NCBI GenBank assembly: GCA_965153355.1
Contig: OZ231126.1
Location: 91,760,001-91,824,000 of the forward strand
Direction: 5' to 3'
From: Flaccisagitta enflata
Lineage: Eukaryota > Chaetognatha > Sagittoidea > Aphragmophora
Length of the DNA: 64,000 nt
How positions within the stretch are numbered: the stretch's first letter is position 1; each line of letters starts with the position of its first letter. This document shows positions 11,882 to 22,899 of this stretch, in pieces. The notes under the pieces were generated by a model that was not told where the DNA came from, made no database searches, and saw nothing but the letters and a program-made list of their open reading frames with translations. The translations under genes and the position numbers were made by a program.

Positions 11882-12077
11882 TGTATGTATGTATGTATGT
11901 ATGTATGTATGTATGTATGTATGTATGTATGAATCTATGTATGTATGTATGTATGTATGTGTATGTGTGTGTATGTAAGTATGTATGTATGTATGTATGT
12001 ATGTATGTATGTATGTATGTATGTATGTATGTATGTATGTATGTATATATGTATGTTTGTATGTATGTATGTATGTA
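11839..12077. repeat. (ATGT)n tetranucleotide microsatellite
   Basis: A tract of about 240 bp of TATG/ATGT units with a few single-base interruptions near 11930-11985. All long frames here (MYVCMYVCM and the mirror THTYI) come from the repeat. Confidence 0.97.
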
Positions 12078-12274
12078 AAGTGTGTAAAATAAGTCTACGC
12101 ATATGAGTAACACTAACAAGGCCCACTTGATTTGACCATATTCTGTTATGCTCAATGATGTGACCGTTATGTCCAATACAACGACCCCACCTCAGTTTTA
12201 ACAACCCTTAGACCCTCAGACTTTGAAAGTTTTAAGAATTTTTTAAACTACTAGACTTTTAAACTTTTTAGACT

Positions 12275-12430
12275 TTTTTAACTTGAACTTTTAAACTTTT
12301 AAACTTTTAGGCTTCTTAACTTTTAAACTTTTAAACTTTTAAACTTTTAAACTTTTAAACTTTTAAACTTTTAAACTTTTAAACTTTTAAACTTTTAAAC
12401 TTTTAAACTTTTAAACTTGTGAACTTTTAA
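12275..12430. repeat. (ACTTTTAA)n 8-bp repeat
   Basis: Tandem ACTTTTAA units are nearly perfect from 12310 to 12420 and degenerate upstream from about 12220. Confidence 0.93.
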
Positions 12431-12670
12431 ACATTTAGACTTTAGAACTTTTAAGATTACTGTTTTTCTTATTCTTCTATATCGCTAATTCTTTAACTTT
12501 CACATGCACATGGATTGGGCGGGTTAGGCGAGCACGGAGGGCGAGGGAGGTGCACATTCGGCTAGCCCTGTGGGGTGTGGCCTTGGCTGGGGTTTCCCAA
12601 TACCGTTCTGGTGGGATGCTGCGGTTTGGGCCTCATCACACCGGGCTTGCTGATGGTGTACTTTCCCTGT

Positions 12671-12873
12671 TTTTAGTCGCGTGCTACGCGACTCTACACC
12701 CCGCTTTGTCGGTCCGTCCGTCCGTCCGTCGGTCCGTCGGTTTTTGGGTTTTTACTTTTTTTGGGTTTTTGCGGTTTTTGGCCTCACTGCTCCTGCCCAA
12801 ATGATCTGGTGACCTAAATTTCAGCCCCTGCCCACCAGCACGCGACTGGGGTAGCCGTGTATCCGGCCTTGTT
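12671..12873 (+). mobile_element. Family A element, well preserved
   Basis: It opens with TTTTAGTCGCGTGCTACGCGACTC, a 7-bp-stem hairpin, followed by a (GTCC)n-like tract. It carries CTCACTGCTCCTGCCCAAATG and CTGCCCACCAGCACGCGACT, and ends GCCGTGTATCCGGCCTTGTT. Subterminal repeat AGTCGCGTGC (12675-12684) is exactly complementary to GCACGCGACT (12838-12847). The element class is unresolved. Confidence 0.92.
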
Positions 12874-13189
12874 CTGTGTTTGTGCGCCTCTTAGCCCAAT
12901 CCTCCGCGCATGTGTTAAAATTTACTCAGCAAAGCTTTTAAATCAAATTTTACATTTTTATCTTACTCATCAGAAATTCAAATCTGAACACCCGGGTCCG
13001 ATTGTAACAAGCTTTCTAGAAATTGTTTACTGATACTGTCATTCCAAATGCTTTCACTAAATCAATGGCTTCTCTTTGGTCCTCTTCATTAATCATGTAA
13101 CTGCAATTGTCACTTAATCATGTTTGAAGGAAATATACCATTAGTATTATTATATAATGAGAAAGCGGCGAGGTCATTCAAATTAGCGT

Positions 13190-13350
13190 TATCGTGGTGG
13201 TCATTGTGGTGCACTGGTCATTAGTGGTCATCATTGTGGTGCACTGGTCATCACTGGTCATGATTGTGGTGCGCTGGCCATGAGTGGTCATGATTGTGGT
13301 GCACTGGACATTAGTGGTCATGTTTGTGGTGCACTGGTCATTAGTCTGCA
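13190..13350. repeat. ~30-bp minisatellite
   Basis: About five degenerate copies of a unit built from GGTCATGATTGTGGTGCACT plus a GGTCATTAGT-type half. They end near the tight CTGCACTGCACTGCATGCAC cluster at 13347-13370. Confidence 0.9.
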
Positions 13351-13399
13351 CTGCACTGCATGCACTCAGTGCACTGGTCACTGATCATTAATTTGATGC

Positions 13400-14100
13400 A
13401 ATGATCATTGGTGGTCATCATTGTATTGTCATTTTTGTCACACAAATATAATCCGATAAAAGGCTTCGGCGGGTCTTGGATCAATTCTTGACTGGAGTGG
13501 GAATTTTGTTGGCTTTTTAGTTTTTACGTAACCCAAGAACGAGTTTGTAATTTTCTGAGCTAAATTATTTCTCGAGGTTCTCCAACTCATCGAATCCAAT
13601 GGATCAAACCCACTCAATATGCTCAAAAGCTGGCAGAAGTTACAGCGGACAAAAAGGCAGACCCACGATAGACAGACATGCAGAGACGGACAAAGGGACA
13701 TGTAACTTGAACCTAAGACAATACACCATACTAAAGACAACATCCTTTTCAAACGACAAAAATCCACTGTTCTCTGTAGTTGGACAAAGTCATGAGAAAA
13801 ATTGGAGAAACGTCTTTGGTCTGACTCATTACTACTCGTGAGGGGAATTTGTAAATCGTCTCGCACCAAAAATCGTAGGATTGGGAATTCCAAGAAATCG
13901 AAGTTGGAAAAGTTTCCCACAAGGCTTGGTTTGAGAGTCGCGACTTGGCTCTTTGCCTTGTCGATTTGTCATGTCGTTCATGTCGTTTCTTACATTGCGT
14001 TTCTGTTTTGTTTTAGTTTCCAATTTTTTTTTGAGAAGTTTTATTAGAAAAACATAAGGATTTTCAAAATATAAAGCCTCCTGATTTAAATTTACCTAGC
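13400..14100. other. No confident gene; long minus frame noted
   Basis: A minus-strand frame of 160 codons spans 13438-13920 and a + frame of 80 codons overlaps it. The minus product has no domain I recognise and no splice context, and the surroundings are repetitive. I treat both as chance frames. Confidence 0.3.
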
Positions 14101-14145
14101 AGATTCTCAGGTTTGTTTTGTAAGAGACTTTCAGATGGATGAGTC

Positions 14146-14462
14146 AGCTGCCCTTTTGGGCAGCAGCTCCGAAGGGGTCGAATTTTCTCCTCCTCCTTCT
14201 CCTTCTCCTTTGTACCCCCCTCCAGCCTCCCCTCTAATCCCAGTCTCGCGACCCAGATTCCAGTCTTGAAGCCTGAATCCCAGTCTCGAGACCTTAATCC
14301 CAGTCTTGAGGCCCAAATTCTAGCCTCAAGGCCCAAATTCATATGTGTGAAAGCATAGGTCATCGATCCCTTTGGGGCCGCTGCCCTGCTGCTTCTTCAA
14401 CTTCAAGCACAACCTACTCAGGCAGGGCATGGGTACCGCTTACCATCTTACGCTTTTATGAC
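14146..14462. mobile_element. Family B fold-back-type element
   Basis: It holds GGGCAGCAGCTCCGAAGGGG, a CT-rich run, about seven 20-bp units of the AGGCCCAAATCCCAGTCTCG type, then GTGTGAAAGCATAGGTCATC, GGGCCGCTGCCCTGCTG, and GCATGGGTACCGCTTACCATC with a CTTTTATGACTATT end. The same parts in the same order recur at 28218, 33240, 43935 and 52140. Confidence 0.85.
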
Positions 14463-14770
14463 TATTACACTTAATGAATGAGATCGTGAATTTCTGAATG
14501 ACTGATTAAAACTAGTGCGAGTTTCGGCGAATAACTAACTCCGTTTTATAAGTGTGGACTGTGGAGTGCGGCTTTCAGGAGAGAGGACCGGCTGTCAAAA
14601 TGTCCAACTGTCAGGTCGGCCCATGCCCAGACCTTAATTATTGGCGGAGTCGGGGCTGCAGAAAATATTTTGCTTCCTACAAGCGCAATTTGCCAGTGTC
14701 CACTTTCCTATTGAAGTGCGTAGGATTTTTACGTCAGTTTGATTGTTGAATATCGATAAGTTTTAAGTCA
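14463..14770. other. Spacer; short cysteine-rich frame
   Basis: The + frame at 14552-14749 reads WTVECGFQERGPAVK then SNCQVGPCPD, faintly like a thrombospondin type-1 repeat. It lacks the canonical WxxW and spacing. A piece of the same DNA (GGCGGAGT...CTGCAG) also appears near the 16240 fold-back, so it is probably repeat-derived. Confidence 0.25.
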
Positions 14771-14773
14771 AGT

Positions 14774-15175
14774 GCACGCAACTCAACAGCCGCTCCGTCG
14801 GTCCGTTGGTCCGTCGGTCCATCCGTCCGTCGGTCGATAACACGTTGCTTTTTTGGTGTTTACGGGCGTTCTTGACATTGTGTCCCAAGAATGTGTCCCG
14901 ACATTGTGTCCCGACATTGTGTCCCCTCATTGTGTCCCTACATTGTGTCCCGACATTGTGTCTCGGTGTTGTTTCCCGACATTGTTTCCTGACGTTGTTT
15001 CTCAACATTGTTACCCGACATTGTTTCCCGACGTTGTTTCCCGACATGTCCCAACATTGTTTCCCAACATTGTGTCCCAACATTGTTTCCCAATATTGTG
15101 TCCCAACTTTGTGTCTTAACATTGTGTCACGAGTATCAAGATTCTGGCACGCGACTTATAGGTGTTGGCCTTGTT
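14774..15175 (+). mobile_element. Family A element expanded by a 13-bp satellite
   Basis: The left part has GCACGCAACTC and (CGTCGGTC)n. The right part ends GGCACGCGACTTATAGGTGTTGGCCTTGTT. Between them, about 14870-15125 is an array of some 19 copies of CATTGTGTCCCGA-type 13-bp units. The array replaces or swells the usual middle of the element. Confidence 0.85.
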
Positions 15176-15510
15176 GATAAATTGATTTACTCTATCACTA
15201 GCAAAGTGACAAGAAATGTATTTAAATCAATCAGAAGTTTTCACATTAGATTAGGGACAAGATTTATACATAACTTTTATTACTTTATTTTTTTGGCTAA
15301 ATTTTCACTAAGTTTCTATCAAATTAATGCAAATTCAAATCACTCTATCAATAAATTAGAAATTAAGTTCTATTGCACCATTCTAAAAAGACACATTTTT
15401 AAATGGTTTATTTTGCCAATAAATCTTTTTAAAAGCTTATTGAATTTTGCACCATCTTAAAATTCTAAAGTACTTTCATCCGGTGTTACTATCCTTTTCT
15501 GTTTTGAAAG
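15176..15510. other. AT-rich spacer
   Basis: No repeat family or coding signal recognised. The 150-codon + frame beginning at 15008 runs out of the 13-bp satellite and is not a gene. Confidence 0.35.
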
Positions 15511-15513
15511 AAT

Positions 15514-15690
<177 letters not shown>

Positions 15691-15910
15691 AGAGAAAGAG
15701 CCCAAAAATATTGGAGAGGCAGATAAAGATAAAAAGACAGACAGACAGACAGACAGTCAGACACAAGTCTTCTTTTGTGTTTTTTTCATTTTTTTCATCC
15801 CTTATCTTTTTTTTTACCTTTTTTTTACATTTATTTTTTTCTCCTGCCTACCTCTGCCTTCCTACTGGCATTGCTTGCTTCCTACGGGCGCTGCTCGCTA
15901 CGTCCCGTGA

Positions 15911-16236
15911 AACGCCCCAAACTTCGACTATGGCTCTCACCAATCTTACCACAGTTGAGGCTTGGTTAAAAAATATTCCATGCCAAATTTTGCGCCTCTG
16001 AGATAGCAGGAACCTTCGTTAGGGTGAGATTGAAGTTTGTATTGAAATAGCATTGGAATCAATATTTCTATTATGCAAATTATGTCTCGGCCATAGATTT
16101 CTATAGAAACTTCATGGTCACCCTAACAAAGGTTCCCGCACTTCTAGAGGCCTAAAATTTTGCATGGGATATTTTTTTACCAAGCCTCAACCATGGTAAG
16201 ATTGATGAGAGTCAATGTCGAAGTTTGGGGCGCTTC
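15911..16236. mobile_element. Palindromic MITE-like element
   Basis: 15911-16045 is an imperfect reverse complement of 16098-16236. The outer ends read CGCCCCAAACTTCGAC and GTCGAAGTTTGGGGCG. Internal mirrored landmarks are GTTGAGGCTTGGTTAAAAAA / TTTTTTTACCAAGCCTCAAC and AGGAACCTTCGTTAGGGTGA / CACCCTAACAAAGGTTCC. There is no ORF across it. No target duplication could be fixed, so the true ends may be further out. Confidence 0.85.
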
Positions 16237-16344
16237 ATGCTCGCGCTCGGCCACTTTCTGCAGCCCTGGGCGGAGTATTAATAATGAACATGCGAGGACA
16301 CTAGTCCATTTCAAGCTAATGCTTCTTATCTGCCTAAAACATTT

Positions 16345-16590
16345 TTCAGTCGTGGCCTAGCGACTATAAGAGGCTTTGTTCATCTGTCCATATGTCCGTC
16401 CGTCCGTCCGTCCGTCCGTCCGTCCGTCTACCCATCCGTCTGTCCATCCGTCCGTCCGCGATGATCAAGTAAAAAAGTGTGTTTACAAACGCGCATTTGA
16501 GATACTGCTGTTGCGTGTGTGTGTGTGTGTAAGAGGGTGTGGAAGGGGTTGTATAATCCTGCCCACCCGTCCGCAACCTTATTGAAAGCC
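16345..16590 (+). mobile_element. Family A element, (CCGT)-rich subtype
   Basis: It begins CAGTCGTGGCCTAGCGACTATAAGAGGC, followed by about nine CCGT units (16396-16428) and TCTGTCCATCCGTCCGTCC. It then has the subtype-specific AACGCGCATTTGAGATACTG and AAGAGGGTGTGGAAGGGG, and ends CCTGCCCACCCGTCCGCAACC. The subtype recurs at 17199, 18653, 19869 and 23990. Confidence 0.88.
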
Positions 16591-16796
16591 CGCGTTAATC
16601 GTTTGGAATGGAGTAGTGGTAGTCAAAGTCATGCCATAATCGTGAGTCAGGTTGTGACCGGGAAGACGGAAATTCAGTTTTGGTATCACAATGAAGACAA
16701 TGACGTCTCATATTGATTTATTGATCATGCTTTGCGTAAGCTCATTGTCAAAGTCTTAAGCAAAGATTACAAAATTCTTCGTTTTTTAATACCGGC

Positions 16797-16996
<200 letters not shown>

Positions 16997-17198
16997 CAGA
17001 TACGCAGATAAACAGAGAGGGAGAGAAAGACAGGCAAAGAAACAAAGAAACAGCCACACTATTCTGGACTCGATATCATAAGCTAGAAGCACAAAAATAC
17101 TATCCATTCATAACTTATTCATGCATTGATTCCTACAAAAGAACGGGTGCGGTCGTCCGGGTCATGCAGAACATTCAGAACATTCTGAGGTCGTCCTT

Positions 17199-17475
17199 TT
17201 TAGTTGCGGTCACGCGACTCTATTACATGTTTTGTCCCTCCTTCTGTTGGTCCGTCCGTCTGTCTGTAGATCCGTGAGTCAGGCTAGAGTTGGAAGTGGG
17301 AAAATGTACAGTTAAGATGCTGCAATTGGATGTGTCTGTGAGTGTGGGGTGGGGGTGTGTGAATGTACTCATACGGCATATAAAGGCAATTTTGAAACTC
17401 GCTTTCTTGTCTTTCGGTCGGTCCGTGACTATGTTCTCTTTTTAGTTTATCGCCCCTGCCCAGCCGCACGCGATC
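17199..17475 (+). mobile_element. Family A element, diverged
   Basis: TTTTTAGTTGCGGTCACGCGACTC opens the copy, then TGTTGGTCCGTCCGTCTGTC. It ends near GCCCCTGCCCAGCCGCACGCGA. The middle contains an extra CTTTCGGTCGGTCCGTGAC segment, suggesting two fused copies. Confidence 0.75.
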
Positions 17476-17658
17476 AAAACGTGTTTTAATGGCGATGAAT
17501 TTTTCAAAAAGACAGTAACACTCCCCGTGACCTCCTTTGTCTCTGCGACAGTACATGATGATTAGACTTTGAGATACTGGGGGGGATATATGGCGCAGAC
17601 ATTCTCCCAGTATCTCCAAGTATAGCAAACACCTACTGAATGAAATGTCAACATCATT

Positions 17659-17808
17659 TTAGTCACGTGCTACACACCGCTTGGTCAGTCGGTCCGTCGG
17701 TCCGTCCCTTTTGATCTTTTTTGCGGTCTTTGGCCTCACTGCTCCTGCCAAAATGCCAAAATGGAGTAAACACAAATATGGACCCGGCCCGCCCGCAAGC
17801 GACAGTTG
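17659..17808 (+). mobile_element. Family A element, interrupted
   Basis: TTTTAGTCACGTGCTACAC starts the copy, then CAGTCGGTCCGTCGGTCCG, CCTCACTGCTCCTGCC, and CCGCCCGCAAGCGACAGTTGGG. The family's CCTTGTT end appears at 18316-18322, after the fold-back inserted at 17809. Confidence 0.75.
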
Positions 17809-18318
17809 GGTGCTTCACATAGCAAAAGTTTGGAGTTCACCTTCACATTATTTAGATAATATGGAGGAGCAAAATTCATTAAGATGACCATTTTCTTTTT
17901 TTCAAAATTCCTTTATCTTCCGTTTTTGTTTTGGCCTTAAAGTTCCCACAGAAATCCCAGAAATCAGCAAAATCCTGTGTAGTTTTGTTACTAAAAGAAC
18001 AATTATCTCTTATAGAAAATCATTATATCTTTGAGGAATAGACTATAATATGAGAACATAAACTGTGAAAAAGCTTACTCAAAAAGCAGATTGACAATTC
18101 TATATAAAGAAGAAATTAGTAATAGCTTATTCAAAGAGTATCAACCCATTGATTTATCCCACTGAATTATGCAAATTAGGTCCTCAAAATAAAATTGTTA
18201 AAAAATGGAAGATGAATGATTTTTGATAAAAGAAAAATGGTAGGGGTTCTAAAATTGATCCCTCCATATTAGGTAAGGAGGGTGAAAAGAATTAACCAAC
18301 TTTTGCTATGTGAAGCCT
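17809..18318. mobile_element. Family D fold-back element
   Basis: The ends GGTGCTTCACATAGCAAAAG and CTTTTGCTATGTGAAGCC are inverted repeats, and much of the interior is palindromic (ATATGGAGGAGC... against ...CCCTCCATAT). It is AT-rich with no ORF. It lies inside the family A copy above. Relatives are at 23255-23895 and a fragment at 33471-33495. Confidence 0.82.
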
Positions 18319-18650
18319 TGTTTACTCAATCTCCAACAAGTATGCAAATTGAATTGTTTAAGACTTTCGAGCGAAGACGAGCGATCACCAAAATCGGAAT
18401 CTGAGGTAATCTTCCTTCTTTTTCCCGATCTCTCTCGTATTCAGATTGATAGGAATTTTTAAGTGTGTTTACTGTTAAAAATTTAAATGACATTCGGGGG
18501 GAAATTCGGAGATTGTGTAGTCTGGTCCTAGATTAAGCTGGAATGCAGTCGGGAAAGATTTATACAGTATAGAAAGAGGGAGAGAACAGAGACAGGCCAA
18601 GGACAGGGAGAGAGAAATAGTTTGCACCTATAATTATTCCAATTAAATCT
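18319..18650. other. Spacer, nothing recognised
   Basis: Mixed-composition DNA with a GA-rich patch at 18570-18620. Confidence 0.35.
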
Positions 18651-18652
18651 TT

Positions 18653-18835
18653 AGTCGCGCGACTCGCGACTCTATTACAGGTTTTGTCCCTCCGTCGATC
18701 TGTGGGTTTCGGATGACCGAGTTGAATAATGGGAAAACACGCATTTAAGATACTGCGGTGTGTTTACGTGTAAAAGGGGTATGGAGGGGGGTTGTACGTC
18801 CCTGCCCATCCGTCCAGGACGATATGGTAACCCCG
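18653..18835 (+). mobile_element. Family A element
   Basis: It starts TAGTCGCGCGACTCGCGACTC (an altered hairpin end), then TTTTGTCCCTCCGTCGATC, ACGCATTTAAGATACTGCGG, and CCCTGCCCATCCGTCCAGG, matching the 16345 subtype. Confidence 0.82.
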
Positions 18836-19024
18836 CATTACTTGATCTTTCCGCTTTGGGTTTAATCATATAATAATAAGTCCATTCGACTCACAAAGCA
18901 GATCTTTCTTCCAGTAAAGGTAAAGGGGACTGTGGGGAACCATTTCATCGCTTTAATGCTTTATACAAGAGACAGTGGTCAATACCCTATACTAGGTGGA
19001 CAGACAGTCGCCTAGCAAGATATC

Positions 19025-19331
19025 CAGGCCTGTATATTGTCCCGTATTTCCCTCCCCCCTCCCCGTGGGGGGAGGGAAATAATCAAAGGGTTTGGAGAAA
19101 GGGAAGGCAAAGAAAATTTGGGGAAAATATAACTATTAGCGGTAACAAATCATAAAACATGATAAGTAAAACACAATTCAACACTATTTAAACCTTAATC
19201 ACACCGTTTTATTGCTTTATGGGGAAGAAAATCATTGATATGGTAACGCAATGTGCTGCATCGCAGGGAAGAAAATCAAAGGCAGGGGGGGGGGGGAATA
19301 ATCAGAGGTTATGGAACTATATACACCCCTG
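19025..19331 (+). mobile_element. hAT-1 MITE copy 1, 8-bp duplication
   Basis: The element begins CAGGCCTGTATATTG and ends ATATACACCCCTG. It is flanked by the perfect 8-bp duplication AAGATATC (19017-19024 and 19332-19339). C/G-rich runs lie just inside each end, and it has no coding capacity. The 8-bp duplication with CAGG..CCTG ends is the hAT-superfamily pattern. Confidence 0.95.
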
Positions 19332-19383
19332 AAGATATCAATTCTTTTTATTGAGATATTTCATCCTACTCGTCCCGCCATCC

Positions 19384-19441
<58 letters not shown>
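19384..19441. repeat. (CT)n serving as polypyrimidine tract
   Basis: A CT microsatellite leads directly into CCCTGTCTCTCTCTTTCTTTCAG, the acceptor of the exon at 19465. In position it forms the intron's polypyrimidine tract. Confidence 0.85.
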
Positions 19442-19445
<4 letters not shown>

Positions 19446-19464
19446 GTCTCTCTCTTTCTTTCAG

Positions 19465-19643
19465 GTGCTTTTTGTAAAGACCAAGTGTACTTGGAAGGAG
19501 CGCTTCAGTTATTAAAGAACCGTCGCCAGATCGACTTTCACTTCCTCATGCAGCTCGGCAAAATCGCTTTCGAAGATGTGGACAGACTCTTGCTTCTGGC
19601 CGACTGCGAGAACACGAGAATTCCAAGTTTCATGCAGGACGAA
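19465..19643 (+). CDS. MATCAP: MATCAP/KIAA0895-like tyrosine carboxypeptidase, internal exon
   Basis: This 179-bp exon starts after TTTCTTTCAG and ends GAA|GTGAGT, both good splice signals. It enters in phase 1 and leaves in phase 0. It encodes 59 full codons: (G)AFCKDQVYLEG, a helical LLKNRRQIDFHFLMQLGKI, FEDVDRLLLLA, and ENTRIPSFMQDE. From memory of the family, this matches the block near the C terminus of MATCAP/KIAA0895 proteins (DUF1704), which read CFxKDQVYLDG, a segment with IDF and LGKVSYEDVxxL, and a TRVPxFMQD motif. Family members remove the C-terminal tyrosine from alpha-tubulin at microtubules. The catalytic HExxxH-type motif lies upstream in known members and is not in this window. 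I could not find the exon before this one. Which paralogue this is stays open. Confidence 0.85.
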
Positions 19644-19687
19644 GTGAGTACAAGATTGGATTCACCATCCTCTTGCAACGGAAATGT

Positions 19688-19868
19688 AAAAGAAGAAGAA
19701 GAAGAAGAAGAAGAAGAAGAAGAAGAAGAAGATGAAGAAGAAGAAAAGAAGAAGAAGAAAGAAGAGAAACCATGGAGGAAGAAGTTGTTTATGAAATTTT
19801 GAAGGAAAGAAGAAGAAGGGAAGAATTAAGAAGGGAAAAAAAGAAAAAGAAGAAGAAAAAGAACAAGT
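19688..19868. repeat. GAA-rich purine tract
   Basis: (GAA)n with GAAAAG interruptions, all purine on the + strand. It ends at a family A element. Confidence 0.93.
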
Positions 19869-20066
19869 GACGCGGGGTCACAATATCGTTGCGGACGGGT
19901 GGGCAGGGGCATCCAACCCCCATCCACACTCCATGCCCCCACACCAACACACCTACTTATAAAAACATCTAAAACACTCGCTTTTCCACTTTTCGACTCG
20001 TGGGTTACGGACGGACCGACAGACCGACGGACGGACTAAGCCTCTTATAGAGTTGCGCAACTAAAA
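19869..20066 (-). mobile_element. Family A element, reverse orientation
   Basis: Reading left to right it has GACGCGGGGTCACAATATCG, TTGCGGACGGGTGGGCAGGG, CTTTTCCACTTTTCGACTCG, an (ACGGACCG)n tract, and CCTCTTATAGAGTTGCGCAACTAAAAAG. The start ACGCGGGGTCACAATAT is shared with the copy at 23990 and replaces the usual ACAAGGCC end. Confidence 0.9.
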
Positions 20067-20625
20067 AGAAAAAGAAAAAGACAAAGACAAAGACAAAGAC
20101 AAAGACAAAGACAAAAATGAAAATGAAAATGAAAATGAAAATGAAAATGAAAATGAAAATGAAGAAGTAGAAGTAGAAGAAAAGGAAGAAGAAAAAGAAG
20201 AAGAAGACAATGACAAAGAAGAAGAAGAAGAAGAAGAAGAAGAAGAAGAAGAAGAAGAAAAAGAAAAAGAAAAAGAAAAAGAAAAAGAAGAAGAAGAAGA
20301 AGAAGAAGAAGAAGAAGAAGAAGAAGAAGAAGAAGAAAAGGAACAGAAAAAGAAACAGAAAAAGAAAAAGAAAAAGAAGAAGAAGACAGACAATGACGAA
20401 GAAGAAGAAGAAGAAGAAGAAGAAGAAGAAGAAGAAGAAGAAGAAGAAGAAGAAGAAGAAGAAGAAGAAGAAGAAAAGAAAAGTAAGAAGAAGAAGTAGA
20501 AGTAGAAGAAAAAGAAAAAGAAAAAGAAGAAAGAAGAAGAAGAAGAAGAAGAAGAAGAAGAAGAAGAAGAAGAAGAAGAAGAAGAAGAAGAAGAAGAAGA
20601 AGAAGAAGAAGAAGAAGAAGAAGAC
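20064..20625. repeat. Long (GAA)n and related purine repeat, ~560 bp
   Basis: (AAAGAC)n and (AAAATG)n at the start give way to nearly continuous GAA/GAAAAA repeats. There are two ACAATGAC(G)AAG islands at about 20208 and 20390. The KKKK and SSSS frames on the two strands are artefacts. Confidence 0.97.
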
Positions 20626-21006
20626 GATTTTTTACTCGCTTCTACATATATGTCATGTTCATGATCCTGAAATATTTCTATGCAAATTTTCATGCGTAGC
20701 AATAACAAATTGAGAAAACAAGAAAAAAGAAAGAGTGAAAAAATATTTGCACGGAACTAGGGCTTGTAGTTGTATAGACTATTTAGTACAATGACATCTC
20801 TCCATTGAAATGTCCCGTTTATAACAATTGGTCGCCTTAACCTGGACAGCCGCCTCTATGGTTAAATTTATGAATGTCCAATTGTCCATGATTGAGGGAA
20901 AAGATCATTTTTTTACAAATGACAAAAACCCAAGTTGATAAATGACACGAGATTCGGGGGGAAGACATTTGAATGCAAGTTTGGCTAGGAGCATGGGATG
21001 GGTCGT

Positions 21007-21262
<256 letters not shown>

Positions 21263-21505
21263 GATTACAAAGGAAGTGTACGAATCAGAATGAAGATTAA
21301 GGAAGGTGTCAGGAGGATCGAGGAGAGTGAAGACTAACACAAGCCTTGGACAAAATCATCAAAAAAAGATTAAGTCACGTTTTCAATGTTTCCATCATCG
21401 AGAAAAAGAAATCGCGAAAAAGCAGGATGAGAGAGAATGAAGGAAGTGTGGGTGTTGCTTCGCGCAATTGAATGAACCCTGGCGACCTGAAGGAAAATAA
21501 AACAT

Positions 21506-21507
<2 letters not shown>

Positions 21508-21597
<90 letters not shown>
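21508..21597. repeat. (GA)n microsatellite
   Basis: An uninterrupted run of about 85 bp of GA in the intron between the two MATCAP-like exons. Confidence 0.97.
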
Positions 21598-21598
<1 letters not shown>

Positions 21599-21999
21599 TT
21601 ACACCAATGCTAAATTAAAAATTCCACTATTCTTTCTTTATTGCGTCACACGATATATTCCCTTCCCGAGTTTTGATCTATCTTTTTTTTTCATTCCCTC
21701 GAAAAACATTTCTTTCTTCATTCTAGAGCTTGCTCTCTCTCTGTCTCTCTTTCATTGGCTGTCCCCGTCTGTTTCTTTTACTTTTGTACACTGAAGGTGC
21801 ACATGTGTCTATCACTTTTCACTGACGTACTCTCAATGTGTTCCCTGACAGACTATCATTACCTATCATTGGTATCATTGCAGTGTCGGTTTCTGATTTA
21901 GTTTTTTATGATGGTGGATTCGGTTATTTCTTATGGTCGAACACGAACTCTCTCTTTTTCTTTTTTTCTCACTCTCTCTCTTTTTCTTCTGTCTTTCAG

Positions 22000-22131
22000 G
22001 AGTTGTACCGGCGTCGGTTGGACAACATCGTCGTTTCCAACGGACTAACTGACGAGGAGTTGGAACGACTTCCCGATTCTGAAGGCATGAAAAAGGCGCA
22101 GATGGCGGCGGCCGCGCAAGCACAAGCCCAG
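22000..22131 (+). CDS. MATCAP: MATCAP-like tyrosine carboxypeptidase, penultimate exon
   Basis: This 132-bp exon (44 codons, phase 0 at both ends) lies between TCTGTCTTTCAG and CAG|GTCTGT. It encodes ELYRRRLDNIVVSNGLTDEE then LERLPDSEG, followed by an alanine/glutamine-rich helix, MAAAAQAQAQ. In relatives, as I remember them, the FMQD motif is followed by about four residues, then R, L, I and a N-x-L-(T/D)-(D/E)-E-x-L segment near the C terminus. The join to the previous exon (FMQDE|ELYRRRLDNI) reproduces that spacing. The A/Q-rich tail is not a family feature that I recall and may be lineage-specific. Confidence 0.85.
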
Positions 22132-22540
22132 GTCTGTCTGTCTCTCTCTCTCTCGTTGTTTGATGGCGGTGGACGCGCCAGTACAGGTCAATTTGCCTTT
22201 ACAACTTGATTGAAACAATCAATGGGCTTCAAAGCTAGCCATAACTCATAAGGATTGAAAGTCCGGATTACTAGGTCAAATAAAAAATTTTTTTAGAAAA
22301 AAAAACAAATTTTAAAATCTTTTTATAAAGTGTTAAAAATATCCTTTCAAAAGAAGATTATTATCGACTTTTTAATATGTAAAGTAAAAGATAATATTAA
22401 AACTAACATCAATCAACATAGTCTCTGCTGAGCAAAAGAATTAGCCATCGTTTCTTGTGAATGAACTAAGCCTTTGCCCTTTATTCACAAAATCAAAAGG
22501 GAAACCGAAAAAATCTAAAAATTCACGGCGATTTCAATAT

Positions 22541-22899
22541 GTCGAGGTGCAAACGAAGGACAAATAAGAGGAGTCAAAACATTTTTTTGAATATTATAAA
22601 TTTTACAAATCTAAACTTTTTTCATCAAAAAATATCATTGTTATGTTAAATTGTTTTTAGTTTTGCATAGAAAATCATTTGTAAATAAAAAGAAAGTGCT
22701 GAGCAAGTGAAAAGCGGAGAAAAAAGAAGGAAATATACAGGAAATTTAATTTTGCAATTTGACTTGTCTTAGGGAAAATTCTAAGACTCTCTTTGAATGC
22801 AAAATTTTGCATTTTCAAAAACATGGCCTCATTCTAAGAACATATAAGATAAGGGCCATGAAACCGAAATTCCATCTTTATTTGCACCTCGACATATCT
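22541..22899. mobile_element. Small fold-back/MITE-like element
   Basis: The ends are ATATGTCGAGGTGCAAA and its exact 17-bp reverse complement near 22883-22899. The interior is AT-rich and non-coding. No target duplication is secure, because the ends themselves are ATAT-palindromic. Confidence 0.75.

Noticed and set aside
11602-12204. 158-codon MYVCMYVCM frame and mirrored THTYI frames
   Set aside because: Translation of an ATGT tetranucleotide repeat.
13438-13920. 160-codon minus-strand ORF
   Set aside because: The product has no recognisable domain, overlaps a + frame and lies in repeat-rich DNA; length alone does not support a gene.
14552-14749. Cysteine-containing + frame resembling a thrombospondin type-1 repeat
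   Set aside because: It lacks the WxxW motif and normal cysteine spacing, and part of the same DNA recurs near 16240, pointing to a repeat.
20061-20713. 215-codon poly-Ser/Phe and 167-codon poly-Lys frames
   Set aside because: Artefacts of the GAA-rich microsatellite in an intron.
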